A DNA stretch of 64,000 nucleotides from positions 682,001 through 746,000 of the forward strand of contig NZ_AP024326.1 in NCBI RefSeq assembly GCF_018408855.1, read 5' to 3'. Both the position numbers and the translations under genes were made by a program. The first letter of the stretch is position 1. Every line of letters begins with the position of its first letter. A model generated the notes under the pieces. That model was not told where the DNA came from and did no database searches. It saw only the letters and a program-made list of their open reading frames with translations. This stretch comes from Caballeronia sp. NK8 (GTDB taxonomy: Bacteria > Pseudomonadota > Gammaproteobacteria > Burkholderiales > Burkholderiaceae). Shown here piece by piece: positions 63,154 to 64,000 of the stretch.

Positions 63154-63327
63154 TTAACTATTTGCTTCACCGTCGGGTGAGGGCTCTTCCTTTGTCTCTT
63201 CGCGCTTGATATGGGGCTTTTTACCGGGTTGCGGCGCATGTTCCGCGTGAGGCGCGATATCTTCACCTTGATGCTTTTTCTCCTGCTGCACTTTCTTGTC
63301 GTGCGCAACATTGCGAGGATCAGTCAT
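63154..63327 (-). CDS. Small hydrophilic protein of unknown function
   Basis: 57 residues, below most length cut-offs. It is clearly coding because AAGGAG lies 5 bases before the ATG and the residues are strongly biased: DPRNVAHDKKVQQEKKHQGE, then DIAPHAEHAPQPGKKPHIKR and a Glu-rich tail. Rich in Lys, Glu, His and Pro, so probably disordered. Such small hydrophilic proteins occur in stress islands of this clade. No family name is certain. Confidence 0.65.
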   Translation of the reverse strand: MTDPRNVAHDKKVQQEKKHQGEDIAPHAEHAPQPGKKPHIKREETKEEPSPDGEANS

Positions 63328-63376
63328 GGCACTCCTTGATTGGTGGCGATGGCGCGGGAAATCGTGGCGCTCTTAT

Positions 63377-63658
63377 TTAGGCGCAGGTTTCGGACCCGCC
63401 AAAGGTCGAAGGTGACAATTCCTGTGAAGAACAAATGTCTTGGGGGTTTGCAGTTCGGGGTAACCTTACTGTGACCCCGTCCGTACTGCCGGCCGACTCA
63501 CCGCCAATGCTCCCGCGAGTGTCGATTTGAATGACCCGGTCAACTTCGAGGCGGGCGATCAGCATCGACAACGCCCGCGTGTAGGCACGATCCGTATAGT
63601 GCGCGGACGTTTTGAGCCACTCGCTGCGTCCGGGCCGGTCAGGGACGACGACTCGCAC
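63377..63658 (-). CDS. Protein of unknown function, weakly supported
   Basis: 93 residues. The first 60 (RVVVPDRPGRSEWLKTSAHY, TDRAYTRALSMLIARLEVDR, VIQIDTRGSIGG) could be a small alpha/beta unit; the rest is Ser/Thr-rich. No good ribosome site, and no family recognised. It may be part of a decayed gene. Confidence 0.35.
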   Translation of the reverse strand: MRVVVPDRPGRSEWLKTSAHYTDRAYTRALSMLIARLEVDRVIQIDTRGSIGGESAGSTDGVTVRLPRTANPQDICSSQELSPSTFGGSETCA

Positions 63659-63898
63659 GTCTTAGTCCGCTAGAACGGCGACCAGGCCTTCGAAGTCAAG
63701 GCGCCTGCGCGAGATGCCGTGCAATCAGATTACTGTTCGTTTCTCCTTCGCCGGCCACCGCTCGGCATAGGCGAGTTGATGAAAGCCACCGCGTCCAAGC
63801 ACGGAGAGCTGTTTCAGTCGTGGCTATATCGCTTTCGCGTGCAGGAGAAATTCTCGTACGATCGGGGCACGCGTCGATCAAGCGTCAAAGGCCGACGC

Positions 63899-64000
63899 TT
63901 AATCGAACACCACTACCTGTCGGATCGCCTTGCCCTCGTGCAGCAGATCGAAGCCGCGATTGATCTCGTCGAGCCTCAGGCGCCCCGTCAACAGCTTGTT
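63899..64000 (-). CDS. Zinc-dependent alcohol dehydrogenase, C-terminal end (partial)
   Basis: The minus strand enters from the right edge and reads NKLLTGRLRLDEINRGFDLL then HEGKAIRQVVVFD to a TAA at 63899-63901. The INRGFDLLHEGKxIRxVV tail is characteristic of class III (glutathione-dependent formaldehyde) and related NAD-dependent alcohol dehydrogenases. Only 33 residues are inside the window. It is distinct from the alcohol dehydrogenase N-terminus at 35385-35840. Confidence 0.8.
   Translation of the reverse strand, partial: NKLLTGRLRLDEINRGFDLLHEGKAIRQVVVFD

Noticed and set aside
1..64000. tRNA, rRNA, CRISPR, prophage or insertion sequence
   Set aside because: No tRNA-like cloverleaf, repeat array, integrase or transposase reading was found. 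Short fragments next to each other are better explained by deletions.

Overview
The window comes from a GC-rich betaproteobacterium of the Burkholderiaceae. The gene families and their order (MHS symporters, the CsbD/YciE/YsnF/Mn-catalase group, a CopG-type regulator beside a PHB depolymerase-like esterase) suggest the Paraburkholderia/Caballeronia clade. That placement is inference from protein resemblance. No rRNA, tRNA, CRISPR array, phage or recognisable transposase was seen.

Region 1 (1-10 kb) is worn accessory DNA. It has the end of a Gfo/Idh/MocA oxidoreductase, a MetX-like hydrolase, an intact VapBC-type pair and an intact Xre/RES pair. Around them lie fragments: a frameshifted CsbD-like gene, a second RES tail, a chemoreceptor tail abutting a broken nucleoside deoxyribosyltransferase, an in-frame chimera of an MHS transporter with a TetR regulator, and a broken type II NADH dehydrogenase.

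Region 2 (10-27 kb) is intact and looks selected. One minus-strand operon encodes a 3-hydroxyisobutyrate dehydrogenase-like reductase, an aldehyde dehydrogenase, an MHS symporter and two D-glutamate-cyclase-like (DUF4392) paralogues flanking a SelA-like PLP enzyme. A divergent LysR gene sits at its head. A polar amino acid ABC transporter and a class V aminotransferase-fold enzyme follow. Three transcription units share one promoter layout: a dyad about 66 bp upstream of the inferred start, GTCGTC near -38, and a -10 box. The simplest reading is a LysR-controlled regulon for uptake and breakdown of an unidentified amino acid or glutamate analogue. This is the best candidate here for an undescribed pathway. 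A second LysR gene and a LysE exporter gene follow divergently.

Region 3 (24-32 kb) holds small proteins: a cyclic-phosphate-processing receiver-domain protein coupled to a CxxC protein, a Nudix hydrolase, a receiver protein, several unknowns and a short peptide with a double-glycine leader.

Region 4 (32-64 kb) resembles a general-stress island: hemerythrin, FdhF/YdeP-type oxidoreductase, YciE, formate/nitrite-type channel, Nramp transporter, CsbD, YsnF/DUF2382, manganese catalase, an RsbQ-like hydrolase next to a PAS kinase, a CheB-CheR-PAS-kinase-receiver hybrid, PHB depolymerase-like esterase, MFS exporter, transketolase and alcohol dehydrogenase. Many of these are broken. In-frame stops occur in YdeP, YciE and the hybrid kinase, and small indels in both iron permeases, DUF2382, transketolase and an alcohol dehydrogenase. 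The contrast with the intact amino acid cluster suggests relaxed selection on stress functions, unless some indels are assembly errors.
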